From Tamarix chinensis (lineage: Eukaryota > Streptophyta > Magnoliopsida > Caryophyllales > Tamaricaceae): DNA of 64,000 bases. Where the stretch lies: positions 79,454,245-79,518,244 of the forward strand of contig CM060175.1 of assembly GCA_030549775.1 (NCBI GenBank), given 5' to 3'. A program made the position numbers and the translations under genes. The notes under the pieces are model-generated. The model had not been told where the DNA came from, searched no databases, and saw only the letters and a list, made by a program, of their open reading frames with translations. This document shows positions 43,276 through 55,910 of this stretch, piece after piece (position 1 is the stretch's first letter; each line of letters begins with the position of its first letter).

Positions 43276-45769
43276 AATAATTATAAAAATTATCATCACT
43301 TGTATTATCTTATCCTATGTGAAAAATAGCAAAATCCTATTATAATGACAAGAGTAGTGTGCCATTCTATAATAATTAATAAGATGCTCGAAAATTTTTG
43401 TGCGATGAGATTGTGTAAATTCCATCCAATATGTTTCTTTAGTGTTTTATTCCTTATCTGGAATGAATGTGATGGGCTAACATCTTACTTTGTGGTTCAA
43501 TGGGCCTTTTCATGTTCAGGCTAGGCCGAGGAATCTGTAGATGCATGATATGCGGTTCCAGAATAATATATCATTATGGGTGAGTATTTTGTGCCGTTGA
43601 TCACATTTCTTACAGGGAGAAAAACTTTTAATCTGAAGCCACATTCTTATGACATTGCCTGGGAAAATATTATGTAAACGCAAACCATGTCATGGAGTCA
43701 TTGTGTGGGACCATGGGTGGGGTGGGGTGGATCTCTCCACATTTTGTCCCCCAGTGCATTTGAGCATGCTGAATGCTTGACTTTTCTCCTGCTTTCTGTA
43801 TCATTTATGATATTAATCGTATTAGGTCATGAAAAACATATTTGCTGATAAAGGAGCTTGATGACCACTATTAGTTGACTGAGAAGTCAAGTCTCTTCAA
43901 CAATCATTTGTTTTACATAGATATCTAAAGATGACCACTATTAGTTGCCACTATGCTTGTTGCAATGTTTGATTGATTTCCTATTAATGTCTTCGTTTTG
44001 TGATAAAATTCACTGCCCAATCTGAAACTCCATAGTGTTGTCAGAGCACACGTATATTATTGGTGGATTCATTGGCTGTGAGTCAAATATTATGGCTGGA
44101 TTCTTGAGTTTGTGTTGGTGAAATGATGTCTTGGAATTCTACTTTTTTTGGGATAAGTTGAACTGTAAAGTTGAAATGATCCAATACTGTCAGTTCAGTT
44201 GAACGGTTATCAGTTATATCCACGTGGCAAATGGTCTTGCTATGGGGGTGTCCCCCCTCTTCCGCTCTGGAAGAAGTGGTTGGGCCAGTTCAAGACAATC
44301 TGCACGTCTGGAATCTGTACCTTAACTTTCAGTTCAGTTTGTCACACCTTTTGATGTGGTGTTGTTGCTTTCGGATGGAGATGGTTTAGTGGTTGAAAAA
44401 TCAGAAGTGAGAACTCCTTTTAGAAAGTTCTCTCATGTGCCCCACTTAAGTTATGTAACTGAACCTGGATATATTCGTGCCTACCTTTTTAGCTGTCTGG
44501 TGTACTAGAGGATTTTGGTTTTTTATTATCCTTATTGACTGGAATAGTTTGTCACTTGAAGATTGTGTGAAGAAGAAAAAAAATTCCCTACACTTATGGG
44601 ATGTACTTGACCCCTTTTAACAGAGGTACTTGGTTATAACAAAGTGTCTGCTATGCATAGATAATAACGAAAGAGGATTTGGGGCACTTGAGATCAACGC
44701 TCAAAAGTATTTGAAACCGAAATAATATTGCATAGTTTTTTAGCGTGGAGATTTCTTTATTGGATACAATATTAAACCCGGATACGTGCTGCTCTTCTGC
44801 AGGTGTAAATGACACATCGGATGTAGCCGATACTAGTGGCCCAACTACATACAGTCCATGGTAATTTCTCATGGTATCTGTGAGAGTAAGGGGCTCTATT
44901 GGTAATAGCTTTCTAATGGTCTAGCTATTGAAAAGCATTTATGTGAAAATTTACATCCTGGGTTTGGATTTCAGGGAAAGCGTATCTGACGAACTTATTT
45001 TTTTCATTCCTAGATGTACTGCCCCGTGCCTTGTTATCTCCTCGTCTACCATGGCCTACGTCCCCTATAACCAAAATTTTTCATTAGTTTTGATCTTCCT
45101 TGCCCGTTTCCTTTGTTCACCATTATCTTCTTTTTCCTTTTGTTCCCTCATTGTTTCGTGCTCTTTTATTGGTTAGGTACCCATTGTTTTCTTTCTTGTT
45201 CCGCTTCTATTAAATGTTGTAGTTGTAAGTAATTCTTTTGCCCAAGTAATAATACATATTTTGTTAAGATTTCCATTTATCTCGTGCAAAATTTGTAGAC
45301 TTAAATACTCCCCCTGCCACCTCTCTTGGTCAGACTCTTGGCTCTGCTGTTGGCTAGTGCATATGTAATCTTGGCCTGTCATCCAATTATTGTGTATGAA
45401 AATAACTTTGGATTATCCCCCTTCTTTTTCTGGTTGCTGCTTAATCATTTGGGATAAGAATTATGACGCCGCATTTAGTTCTATGGATACTGTCTTAATC
45501 TGTTAAGATGTGATTGACAAGCGAACATATGATCCATAGTTATATGTTTTAAGATACTCGTTAATGACTTAAAACATATAATCTTTATCAATTTTAGGGG
45601 GGGGTGTCCTCATCTCTTGTAGTCATTTGGTCTATTTCCTAAGATTTGTATTATTATACGTGCTTTGATGAATAAATCTTGATATTGAATGTTGAGTTGT
45701 TTTGGATTGAGTTCGTCTCTCCTAGGATTTTGTTGCTATTTGCTATTTATCCTAAGTCGTACCCTACAT
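43276..45769. other. Low-repeat region, no gene identified
   Basis: Composition is less extreme than the flanks and no transposon protein is readable. It could be intron or intergenic single-copy DNA. Open frames of about 70-80 codons (for example 44928-45176) have no recognisable domain. Noted short features: GGGGTGGGGTGGGG-like repeats near 43718-43730 and an 8-G run at 45597-45604. Confidence 0.35.
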
Positions 45770-47000
45770 CACATTGACTCACTAGAAAGGACTCGCTAGG
45801 CTAAATGATATTTATATCTCAAAAATTTCATTGAAATGTCGAAAATATCATTCAAAACATGGGCTTTCAATGGAGCCTTAGCCAAAACCCGTTTATATTT
45901 CCAAAATGTATCAAGTGTTCAACATTCTGAAACCTGAATCTATTTGTCCTTGAGAGTTTAAACGGTTTAAACATCTATATCTAAAACATATACACCTATA
46001 TCAATCATACAGATATACCAAAATAGTGCACATTAATAATGTTATTCATTCCGCCCCCCCCCCCGGGAGGACTATCTATATCAGATTTTCTGCACTAGGC
46101 GTAGCAGAAGACGCACCAGCAATATTTAATGGAAACAGGCGAGTCTTGCAAAAATTAGCCAGAAAATGCAAGAAGCCAATTCTACCCTAGAAAACTAGCT
46201 TTTGTATGTCTAGATGAAAAAATATATGTATATATATAAAGCATAAATTCTTCAATATACTTATGTCCGCGCACGTCATTAGAAAGTAACAAAAATTCAA
46301 TGGTGTACCGTTTCCAAAAAAATTAACCCAACATAATTTACAAATCCAAAGGTCGAATAAATTCAACCAATTGATTAGACCATGTTCTATGGGTCACATG
46401 GGCATACACGGGCGAGTGTTACATGAGTAGGATCACGTTAGCCCATCACATGTGCTGGTCACCGCTAGTCTAGGACTCCCGCCAAACTCTAGTGAACTGT
46501 GTACAACAACACTTTTAACGCCTAGAACGTGATAATACAACACCAAATAGTGCACGAATAAATTATTCAGTAGCATAACTCAGATAGTAAACCAATGTCA
46601 ATTTTGTGAGATTAATAATATTTGAGATAAAACCATAATAAATAATATTTGGGTAGCACCAAATTAAAATATTTAGCAATAAATAAAAAAATCAAATATC
46701 TAATTATAAAATCCATTTCACCATCATCATCAATTAGATTTTACCAGCCAAAATAAGAAATCGACCCACAGATCCCTAGAATGTAATTTTAAAGGTGGAT
46801 TGAATTAATCTTTTCTTTGGTTAAATTTGTGTGGATTTCATTAAGTATTGTTAAATTCCATCTAAACTCTCGCTAATTGGCCTACAGATGAAATTAAGCA
46901 TAAAATTACTAGGTGAAGGTCAAATATAGGAAAACAAAAATACCCACAACATCCCATCTTTTCCCTCATCTACCTTCTTCCTCACCTTTTCCGCCCCAAA
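45770..47000. mobile_element. Probable LTR-like retroelement DNA
   Basis: Non-coding text with phrases resembling plant gypsy LTRs (CATCACATGTGCTGGTCACC, ACAACACCAAATAGTGCACG), including two occurrences of AAATAGTGCAC at 46022 and 46545. An 11-C run lies at 46054-46064. No PBS or LTR border was identified, so confidence is low. Confidence 0.3.
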
Positions 47001-47107
47001 AATCTAGTTTTTGTTTGCAACTCTCCTAGAAACCATGAGCACCACGGGTGTGGCAAGACGTGCAACTTACATTTTTCCTCATCGTCCCCTGACTCTAATT
47101 CTTTCAA

Positions 47108-47149
<42 letters not shown>
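47108..47149. repeat. (CT)n microsatellite
   Basis: About 20 CT dinucleotides with one TTT interruption near the left side. It lies inside a short open frame that is otherwise unremarkable. Confidence 0.95.
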
Positions 47150-47153
<4 letters not shown>

Positions 47154-47725
47154 TTGGCTCCTCCCTTCTTTTTATTCGGTCTCCTTTTCCTTTCCCGGTT
47201 TCCTTAGATAGCACTGAGGTGACTTTCTTCTCCTAGCTCTTCATGCCCTCACATCCTTGATCTCTTTCTTAGCTACCTGTGATGTGCTCGAAGGTTTGGA
47301 CTCGAATGTCCCCTGTCGTGGTTAGCATCTCACATGCTATCCCACCGCGTGACATGGTGGATATGCACAAATCCGAATATAGCATGATAGAAACGTCATT
47401 CTACTAGTGGAAAGGTCATTGAGCCATACTTACCTCACGGGGACGGAACTCCATAGGACTTCTCTTAATGGTCTAAAGAAAAAGCAAAAGTTGTCATTCT
47501 ACTGGGTGGACCAATATTCAATGAGAGAGGCATTGATGGTTTAATACTTCTTTGTAACATTATATGTCTAAACCTACTTTCTATGTTCTTTGTAATACTT
47601 ATATAAAGTATCCAAATAGGGGCTAGCGTATTTTGGAAACTGACTTTCATAGTTTGATTTTTTCTTGTGACTATTTTTAATCCATTTTTGTTCTATGTTC
47701 CCTTTTTACACGTGTTTAACCCTAT

Positions 47726-47970
47726 CAATAAAATTATGGTTGTGATTATAGTGTAGCAATAATTGGGTTGCGGCTAATATTTTAGAGGCAACGATTGTTG
47801 CATTGTGATTTTTTTTTCCACAACAAATACCAACATATTGTCAAATATGAATAGAATATTGATAAATATTGGCCCAAATGTATCATGTCAACCAATATGC
47901 ATGTGATTTCATTTTTACATTGCATATCAGACATTTTTCTTATTAACGGACCTAAAATCTGGTATATGTT
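47726..47970. mobile_element. CCGATA-family element, copy 3 (left part)
   Basis: Aligns directly with 18040-18178 joined to 19048-19210: ATCAATAAAATTATGGTTGTGATT corresponds to the copy 1 terminus, followed by ACAACAAATACCAACATATT and TATCAGAC-like text. The match crosses the position where copy 1 carries its hAT insertion, with no gap. The right half is missing. Confidence 0.7.
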
Positions 47971-48189
47971 GAGGATATATTGGTGTAATAGATGATAACT
48001 TAGTGCATGGTTCAATCCCTTATCTGAATTTTTATGCTTTTATTTTTTTCCTTTTCTCGCTTATTTTCCTTATTATTTCTCTTATTTTAATTCAACTAAG
48101 GTCCTTGTTTGATTTCATATGCTTTGGTTTTCTGATTACAAGTCTAGGCTATTTAAAAAAAATTGAAATTTTTTAGAGAATAACTATAT

Positions 48190-48562
48190 TACAAAATGCT
48201 TTTATTAGTGTTGGTCTTCAGAGTCCTATCCACCGTTGGCCTCAAGTTCTTGAATTTTTGGCTCGAAATACAAAAATTTCTAGAAGGAAAATCTTTGTTG
48301 CCAGGACCTTAACAACAGCATGCATTTATGAATGTTGGCGCGCTTGAAACACCAAGCTTTTCTCCCAAAATGACTATGATTGGAAGGATCTTCTCAGGAA
48401 AATCATTTATGTTGTCTCAGCAAGGTTTACATCTTCCTTTGGAAAGATAAGTAGGGGGTTTATTGAACAATGTTTAGATAGATAAGTTCTATGCTATGAG
48501 TTGTAATATTTTCAATTATTAATAAAATCTTCTTTCTTCAAAAAAAAAAACAAAAAAACAAA
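48190..48562 (+). mobile_element. 5'-truncated LINE 3' end
   Basis: The frame reads VLEFLARNTKISRRKIFVAR, TACIYECWRA, then a shifted KDLLRKIIYVVSARF and IEQCLDR with a stop. This is the ORF2 C-terminus of a plant LINE, comparable to the final 90 codons of ORF2 at 8510-11920. TTAATAAAATCTTC and an 11-A tail (48540-48550), then a second A run, follow. It is the product of an incomplete reverse transcription. Confidence 0.7.
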
Positions 48563-50769
48563 GCTATATTAGAGATAGAAAAAATGATGTGGTTCATTGA
48601 TGTTAGTTGTTAATTTTGTGACTATTGGATTATTATTAATAATTTTTACTAATTTTGTGACCATCTCACATAATTCTCCTCTGCCAAAGCGTTGGTTTGA
48701 ATTTTCAATACCAAAATTGGATTATTTTTCCTAAGTTGCCCCTACTCATATTCATATAAGGGTTGTCGTTATAAACATCATGTATAATTAATACGTACAT
48801 ATTTGATACTTTACATATTTTCTTAATTTATAAATGTTCAAAATGACACTTATTTTAAATTGGAGGTAGTATATTCTCTTGTCTGACATGAGTTTTCTCA
48901 CAAGATTGATCTTCTCTTTCTTTCCTTTGTTGCAAAATATGACTAGGATTAGGGATGTACTTAATACCAATATATGGAACATATTGTGAACCACAGATAG
49001 TTAAGGTTATAATGGTAAGCTATATGCAGTTACACCCAATGTTGTATGAATATGGGAAGGGGAACAGGGGAACTATGACAGAAAGAAATGGAAAAACAAT
49101 AATTTCCTAACATGTCAAGTGTTTATATATGTGTGTTTTAGGGAACAAGGATGCTGAATTAAGAAAAGAAAAATTTTTGCGGGATGAGACATGTTGAGCC
49201 AATGGAGTTTTCGTGCATCTCTCTGGAGTCATGAATGGTTTTATATATCTAGGACTCAACTTGTTTTTCCTACCAATTATATTTCTCTTGAAGCTAGTTG
49301 TTATTTTAGTACATTTTTTTCCTGGTCTATTATTCTTTTTGTTTATAAAACAGATACTTCGAATTAACTATTTCTATTAAGAGCTGGACTTGTTGCTAGT
49401 GAGGGCTGTGTTTAGAAAGATCTGAGTGAACTTTGACAAGTCCTGTGTAGTGCCTAGTCTACTGCACATTTGCTCAGGATAGATGGATAAAACCATGTAC
49501 CAAGTTGATGGCATCCTTCAAGCCTTACACTGTTGGTCAGTGATGTTGGGCTAGAAACCTAAGGCATCTAAAGTAGTGGCTTTTGAGACTCTATGGCAAG
49601 TGATGTTATTATAATGGTGAGAAAATGACTTGTCAGGAGCTGCGAAGGCTAGATTTGCTCTTCTTTTGTAGGGGAGTTGATGGTCCTGATTGTCAATTAT
49701 CATGGGTGCAAGAAAAGGATCTTATAGTTGAAAGCAAATCAAGTACTATTATATGCACTCCAGCAAGTGAGTCGGTTAGCTGTTCCCAGTAGAGTGCTGT
49801 CGCTCTAAGTACAATACTCAGTCGCTTTCAATCACATGAACAACCTTTGTTAGCCTTCTAGTGAAGAGGTCCCTAGACGGCTAGAACATGGAGGGAGCCC
49901 CCAGCATTTCAGTCCTTTGCTTTTCTATTTTTAATATCTTTTTCCTGCTCTTTTTAACCTTTTTTCCTCTGTTTCCTGCGTTTTATTTCTGGTTTTCCGG
50001 TACTTCAGGTCGGCGTCGTGCATATTTGTTTTGAGGTGGATGGGATTGTCTTGAGTCTTAAATGCTGTCTAAATGTCTTAGTTGGTGATGCAACAGCGAA
50101 ACCCCATAGAGGCTACGGCAGGTTCATACATGTCATTCTCTGAAGTCGCAATAAAAATGTTATATCACCAAGGATTAATTGGGATTTATTGACGACATTT
50201 TCTGAACCCTGAAGCAATAAACCTTGGTTTTTCACCTTTTGACCTTTTGCAATCTAAGATGGGAAATTTTGATGCAGGTTGGATGGTTAGAAATGAGAAA
50301 AAAGTACGGTGTAAAAGTTATATCATATTTTTTTTTCTCTCTTCTACTTTCTTTTCATGGGTTTGGGCTTCAGATACTTCCCCCCTTCACTGGCAGGACG
50401 TTTGAGTCAGAAGCAAAGAAACATTTCATGATGGCATGAATTGTTGCCTATGGCAGAGTAGGATGTTTGTTGTTAGTCGCCTCTTGCTCCGTGGAATATT
50501 TTCTCACCTAACTCGCATAAAGGAAAACTCAGGTGCACCACTGCCCTTGTTGCTTTGACTTTGCTACCGATGACGACCCATTTTCTATCATTACTTGTAA
50601 AATTTTGGTATATCATGATATATGCTCTAGGAGGACTAAATAGGTAATTGGTGAGTGCTTGGGTTTGCTGCTTTTGTTTAGTATCCCGTTGAGACCGACA
50701 TGTTTTACCTCAGCAAATATGTTAGATATTCGGTGAGTGCTTGGGATAAAAAATGTTCCAGATGTTCGG
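48563..50769. other. Unrecognised region, possibly intronic
   Basis: No transposon protein found. A frame at about 49630-49790 reads LRRLDLLFFCRGVDGPDCQL and VQEKDLIVESKSSTIICTPA and looks somewhat coding-like, but it has no splice context I trust and no family match. Another open stretch at 50224-50439 is equally unsupported. The rest is low-repeat DNA. Confidence 0.3.
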
Positions 50770-51665
50770 TGAGTAATTCCGGAGCAGGACAGGCCCGGGC
50801 GGTTGAATTGGTTCCGGTCTGATTCAGCATTTGTGATTGGATTGTGCCGGCAAAACTTGGTTAGACCGGCTGATTGATTTGGTTTTTGCTTAGCATTTAT
50901 TTTATTAAAATAAAAAAATTTATGAAAGCGTAGTTGGTGGGACTCTCAATCTTCAACCATTCTCTGCTTTTTCCATATGTATTTACAATGTTTTTGATAT
51001 TATCATAATTTTCCTATAGAAAAGAAGTTAATGAGACTTGAAAGTAAGATCTCTAGATTGATATAATAATTCTTTATCGCTTAGGCCATTCACTTGTTCC
51101 ATATACCGTTCTTTTAACTAGAACCTAAAAAACGACTGAACTCTAGTTCCATGAGTTGGATAGGTTGAACTTTAGTCCAATCGGTTGAATTAGTTGAATT
51201 GTAATTGCCGTTATCATGGGCTCCGTAAGTATTTAAGTAAATTAGTCGAGTTGTTTTAGCTCTTTAAAAGTTTATTTTAGCTTGATTCCTTAAAAGTTAG
51301 ATTTAGTTTGACTTGTTAGAAGTTCGGTTCGGTTTATTTATTTAATTAAATAAGTTAAGTCTACGTCTTACTTTTAAATTTGATTATTAAATGAGTTTAA
51401 TTGGAGTCGAAAGGTTTGGTTTATTAGTTTGGTTCAACTTATTTGTGTAGTTAAATAAAGTGAACTCAAATCTTATTTTAGATTTATTTATTAAGTGAGT
51501 TGAGTATGAATTTAGAAAAATTTAATTTGACTCGACTTATTTATAATATTAACTAAGACTTGATCCTCTATCTATAAAAATGGTAGGGAAGAAATAGGCC
51601 ATTGGGACATTGTGGTTGTCCCATTGCCACCTTTACTAGTTTGATTTTTGGTCTGGTTTTATAAA
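50770..51665. mobile_element. TTCGGTT-rich element of uncertain class
   Basis: Both ends contain degenerate CGGTTGAAT/GGTTCGGTTT motifs and the centre has repeated TTATTTATTTAATTAAATAAG-like phrases at 51336, 51440 and 51480. The style is like the non-autonomous hAT elements elsewhere in the window, but no terminal repeats or target duplications were found. Confidence 0.35.
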
Positions 51666-51808
51666 CATTGTTTAGCTACTTCCATAGGCAATGCAATGGT
51701 ACTTATTTGTAAGAATCACCTATTAAGATCTCAATCTATGGCTCAACATTGTAATAATTTAACCTTTGTTTTGGTAAATTGCATTAGAAAATAAAGTTGG
51801 CATAATGA

Positions 51809-51829
51809 TGTGTGTGTGTGTGTGTGTGT
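51809..51829. repeat. (TG)n microsatellite
   Basis: About ten uninterrupted TG units. Confidence 0.95.
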
Positions 51830-52379
51830 AGTAAACGGTAATCAAAGGTAAATATAACTTTAAGCTTTTATAGAAATTATAGGTTACATTAGTTGAATAC
51901 ATGCTTAAGCTAAAAATAATATGGTTACCAAATAAACCTAAAAAGCACTTTTCCTTCTACTAAAGGATAGAAAGAATTGACATGTCTTTATTATTGTTCG
52001 GGGGAGCTCTCATTGTAAATCACATGTTAACCGTGGAACATACCAATTAGGTCATTTATTTAAGCCTTATTTTTGGCTATATCACATTTTATGTCACTTG
52101 AATATATTATCCTATGACATAGATATTATTAGAGTACACAAACAATTGTTTAATATCGTTTGAGGTTGTTCATACATGTGCTATAATATTAACGCTTTGG
52201 TTTAAAGCAGTAAATGAATACCTTTTAGTAATTTATTTTGATTACATATTTAGTTCTAAAAAAAACCTTCGATACCTTTTATATTATTATATTCCAAATT
52301 GATTGAGTTGTTATTTTATCAATATGTGTATGGTACCTCCATATGCACATAGCAAAGTGTATATGGTCTTTATATATAT

Positions 52380-52900
52380 TTTTATTTTTTTTATTTTTAT
52401 TTTATTTTTATTTTATTTTTATCTTATTTACAATCACACCCAAGATTCGTTTTTATATAAATTTGTTTATAAGAATGCACATCTAACCAAGATGATATAT
52501 ATTTTATAAATTTATTTATAACCTATTTTATAAACACGTGTATTATTATTTTAAGAAAATCTACATATTTAAAAAAAATATTATTGTCATAAAATATGTG
52601 AAAGACATGCATTTTTTTTTAGTATTTTTATTTTTATTTGTACATATATTTTTTAATATGTATATATTTTTTAAGAGATGTATTTATATATATATATATA
52701 TTCTATAAGATGTCTATTTATATTCTATAAAATATGTATTTATATTCTATTAAGATGTGTGTTGATATTTAGTAAGTTGTGTATTCTTAATTTGAAATAT
52801 GTGCATTTTGTTATAAAATATGAGTATTTTCATAAGATGTGTATTCTTTTTATGGACATGGATATTTTTAATGATTTTAAAGTAGTAATTTTGTAACAAT
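52380..52900. repeat. AT-rich tandem repeats: (TTTTA)n and a degenerate 22-bp minisatellite
   Basis: 52380-52430 is a run of TTTTA/TTTTTATTT units. From about 52600 to 52880, units near ATTCTATAAGATGTGTATTTAT recur about ten times with 20-23 nt spacing, the clearest being at 52700-52800. It is non-coding. Confidence 0.65.
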
Positions 52901-52959
52901 GTGATTTTTATTAAATAAAATTTTTGTTTAAAAATGATTATTCATAAGCCAAATAATAA

Positions 52960-55560
52960 ATTTAGGGTATTATCACTACATCCAACATAGAGAAGATATT
53001 TTCAATATTTAATCTATGTCGAATGCTAGGCTTAAAAGTTGTCTTATATCTAGTGATTAGGTGGGGAGGTTTCTTAATCCCAACACGACAAAAAGATTAC
53101 ATAATGACTAAGAAAAAATATAGTAAGGAGAAAGGCACAAGAGTCCAAGAAAATCGGGTCACAAATCTCAATTATTATCGAATAACTTTAACTTTGGCCT
53201 AACCCACTAAAAATAGTAGAACAATCATTTCAAATGTAATTTAATAAATTAATCTATCTTGTATCAAATTTCTCAATATGTTAGGCACAATTAGCCAAGT
53301 GTACAAAAAATTTAAAAAGTGCATTTTCATTATGATGTGCATAGTGAGTAAGCAAAATTTACTAAAAGTGATAGCATGTTTACATAAAACATATAGGTAC
53401 ATGCTGGAAAATAGTAGATCCCGTTGAAGCAAACTTCATAATAAATACTTAAGACATGCCTTCCATAGAATCACATGAAACAATCCATATATTTATAAAT
53501 TCATATATGATAATACCTTATCACTATCATATAACATACTACAAAGCACAAGGATTATGCTTAATTATGGAAGAATATGCGGTTACATGAATTTAGAATA
53601 CATTATACAATTTACATTATTCACACTATTTCTTTCTATTTATTATTATTTACTTAAATCCTAAAAATTTCATAGAACACTTAAAATAACATAAATACTA
53701 AGATTATGATATTGAACACTAATATAATAATAGAATCTATATATACACATGAGATTTACTAGTTATTTTGATCCATATTAATATAACACATTTATCATAT
53801 TTACTTGTCCTTTAATATAGATAAATAGATAGCCGACTTACTCCACTTATTTCACTTATATCCTATATGATAATATGGCTTGTTTATCTATTTCTAAAAT
53901 ATAATATTATTTAAATCTAGGGCACAACGACCAATGAGTCCATATTCATAGCTCAACAACTAAGGATCTTCAAATGTCTACATCACTACTAACTATGATA
54001 AATAAAATGTCTATAACACTATTGGTTGTGGTAAACTAATGCACAATGGTGATATCACAAACATCATATAAAATGCGTTTACTACATGACCCTACATTAA
54101 TAGCCACCCCAAGGCTACTATAGGTGGATTATATATAACCATCAGTTGATCTACAAATAATAGTTGGCACAACTTTCAAAATTAGATCGAAACCACTATC
54201 TAATCTATTGTTAGCACTACTTAAATTACTCAAAAACTTAGATTTATTATTGATCATGACTCCAAAATAAGCACACACACCAATTTTTGAATAAAAGTTA
54301 TTATTCATTAAAATACTATTCATGTACAATAGAATTTATAGAAATATGCCAACAAACTTATATTTAAAAAACCAATTATTATTTATTATTGAAAAATAAT
54401 ATTCATGTTATTTTACTATATACATTAATTTACTATTTTAAAGGTTAAGTCAAAGGTCAAGGTCAACCATTAACCTTAAATATCTAAGTAAAAGCCTTTA
54501 GATATTAAATTATTATTTTAATTTTAGTATGCTATTGGATCATAAAATATAAATAAAATAGTAAACAAATTCCTAAAATCATGAAACTGAATATTATGCA
54601 TTCCTAACCAATAGTTAGCATATTATAAGAATAAAATTCACTTAAAAGTTTTAGGTTTCATGCAAAATGAGCATTATGTTCCTAAATCCTAAAAATAAAG
54701 AGAATAATATAACTCTTAGAATATAATGATCTAGCTCATGAAAATTTGCATACTCTTCATTTAATAATATATGAACACATAGTAATACTTAGAACATCAT
54801 AAATTCACATCTCATATGTAAAATGTCTAAAATACCTCATTTTTATGCTAAAACATCAATATATCATAACTTTGATTATAAAAATTTAAATAAAAACTTT
54901 AAATATATGAAATCATACCTAACAAACCTAAAATATCCATTAGAATCATTATAACTCACAAAAGCAACAATAGCATGCATACCTTGCTAAGGTTTGAATT
55001 AATCTCAAAATATACCAAAACTTCATCAAAATTATACATATCCTAAACACGGTCAGATACAAACATGATCTAAAGAAAAAAAGACCCAAGAACCTAAATT
55101 ACATGCTACTAAAATATTAATTCCAACACATAACCACAACCTATAAAACAACCACAAAATATTAGAATTATAAAAAACCAAATATATAAATATTTATCCC
55201 TTCAACACATATACTATTGCTAGCACCACAAATTATATCAAATCATAGTATGGTCATGTTTAACATGATTCCAAAGCTCCATAATAAGCTAGGGAAAACA
55301 AATACACTAAAACCTACAATAGGGAAAACAAATCAATTAATAATAATCAAAGAAGGTTGAAGAAATAACAATGGAAGAAAAAGGACAAGGGAAACACAAA
55401 ATGGAAGGGGAGAAGAACAAGAAGATGGGTCATTTTTTGGGAGACTTGGATGAGAATAATGGAGGCCAGAAGTGGTTGTAAGATTAAATGGTTAAGGTTT
55501 GATATTTTTTGGATATTTAAGGGAAAAGTAACTAAGAAAACAAGACCCATTTGGTCACTC
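52960..55560. mobile_element. LTR-like retrotransposon DNA, copy B
   Basis: A long AT-rich stretch without coding sequence. Its early part (TATCACTACATCCAACATAG, near 52972) resembles the equivalent phrase at 16150 and 59310. The order of features (AT-rich body, ACCTTGCTAAGG-type text near 54980, then a purine-rich block at 55350-55470) parallels copies A and C. Borders are not defined. Confidence 0.35.
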
Positions 55561-55910
55561 CAACCAGCTGAGTTCGACAGTCACCAATGAGTATAAATAG
55601 TTGTTTCCAACTTTATTTAGATATTTTAGAATGATAGGAACAAAGTTAGGATATTTAGAATATGTTTCATTTAAAGAAAGTTGAATTTTAGAGGCTATTA
55701 TGCTTAAAATGGGGGAATGCATGTGAAAATATCATATATAATTACAACTCATTTTTATTTCATATTTAGCTTAAATATGACAAAATATAAATATTCACAA
55801 ATTTTTATAATTTTTTGTTGGATATAATGCACATTTTGGGTCTTCAAATGTAAATAAAGGCAAAGTTGATGGTGAATAGTGCTCTCTTCATAAAGTCACT
55901 ATTTAAAATT
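55561..55910. other. Spacer before truncated LINE
   Basis: No gene. The LINE match begins near 55911. Confidence 0.3.
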
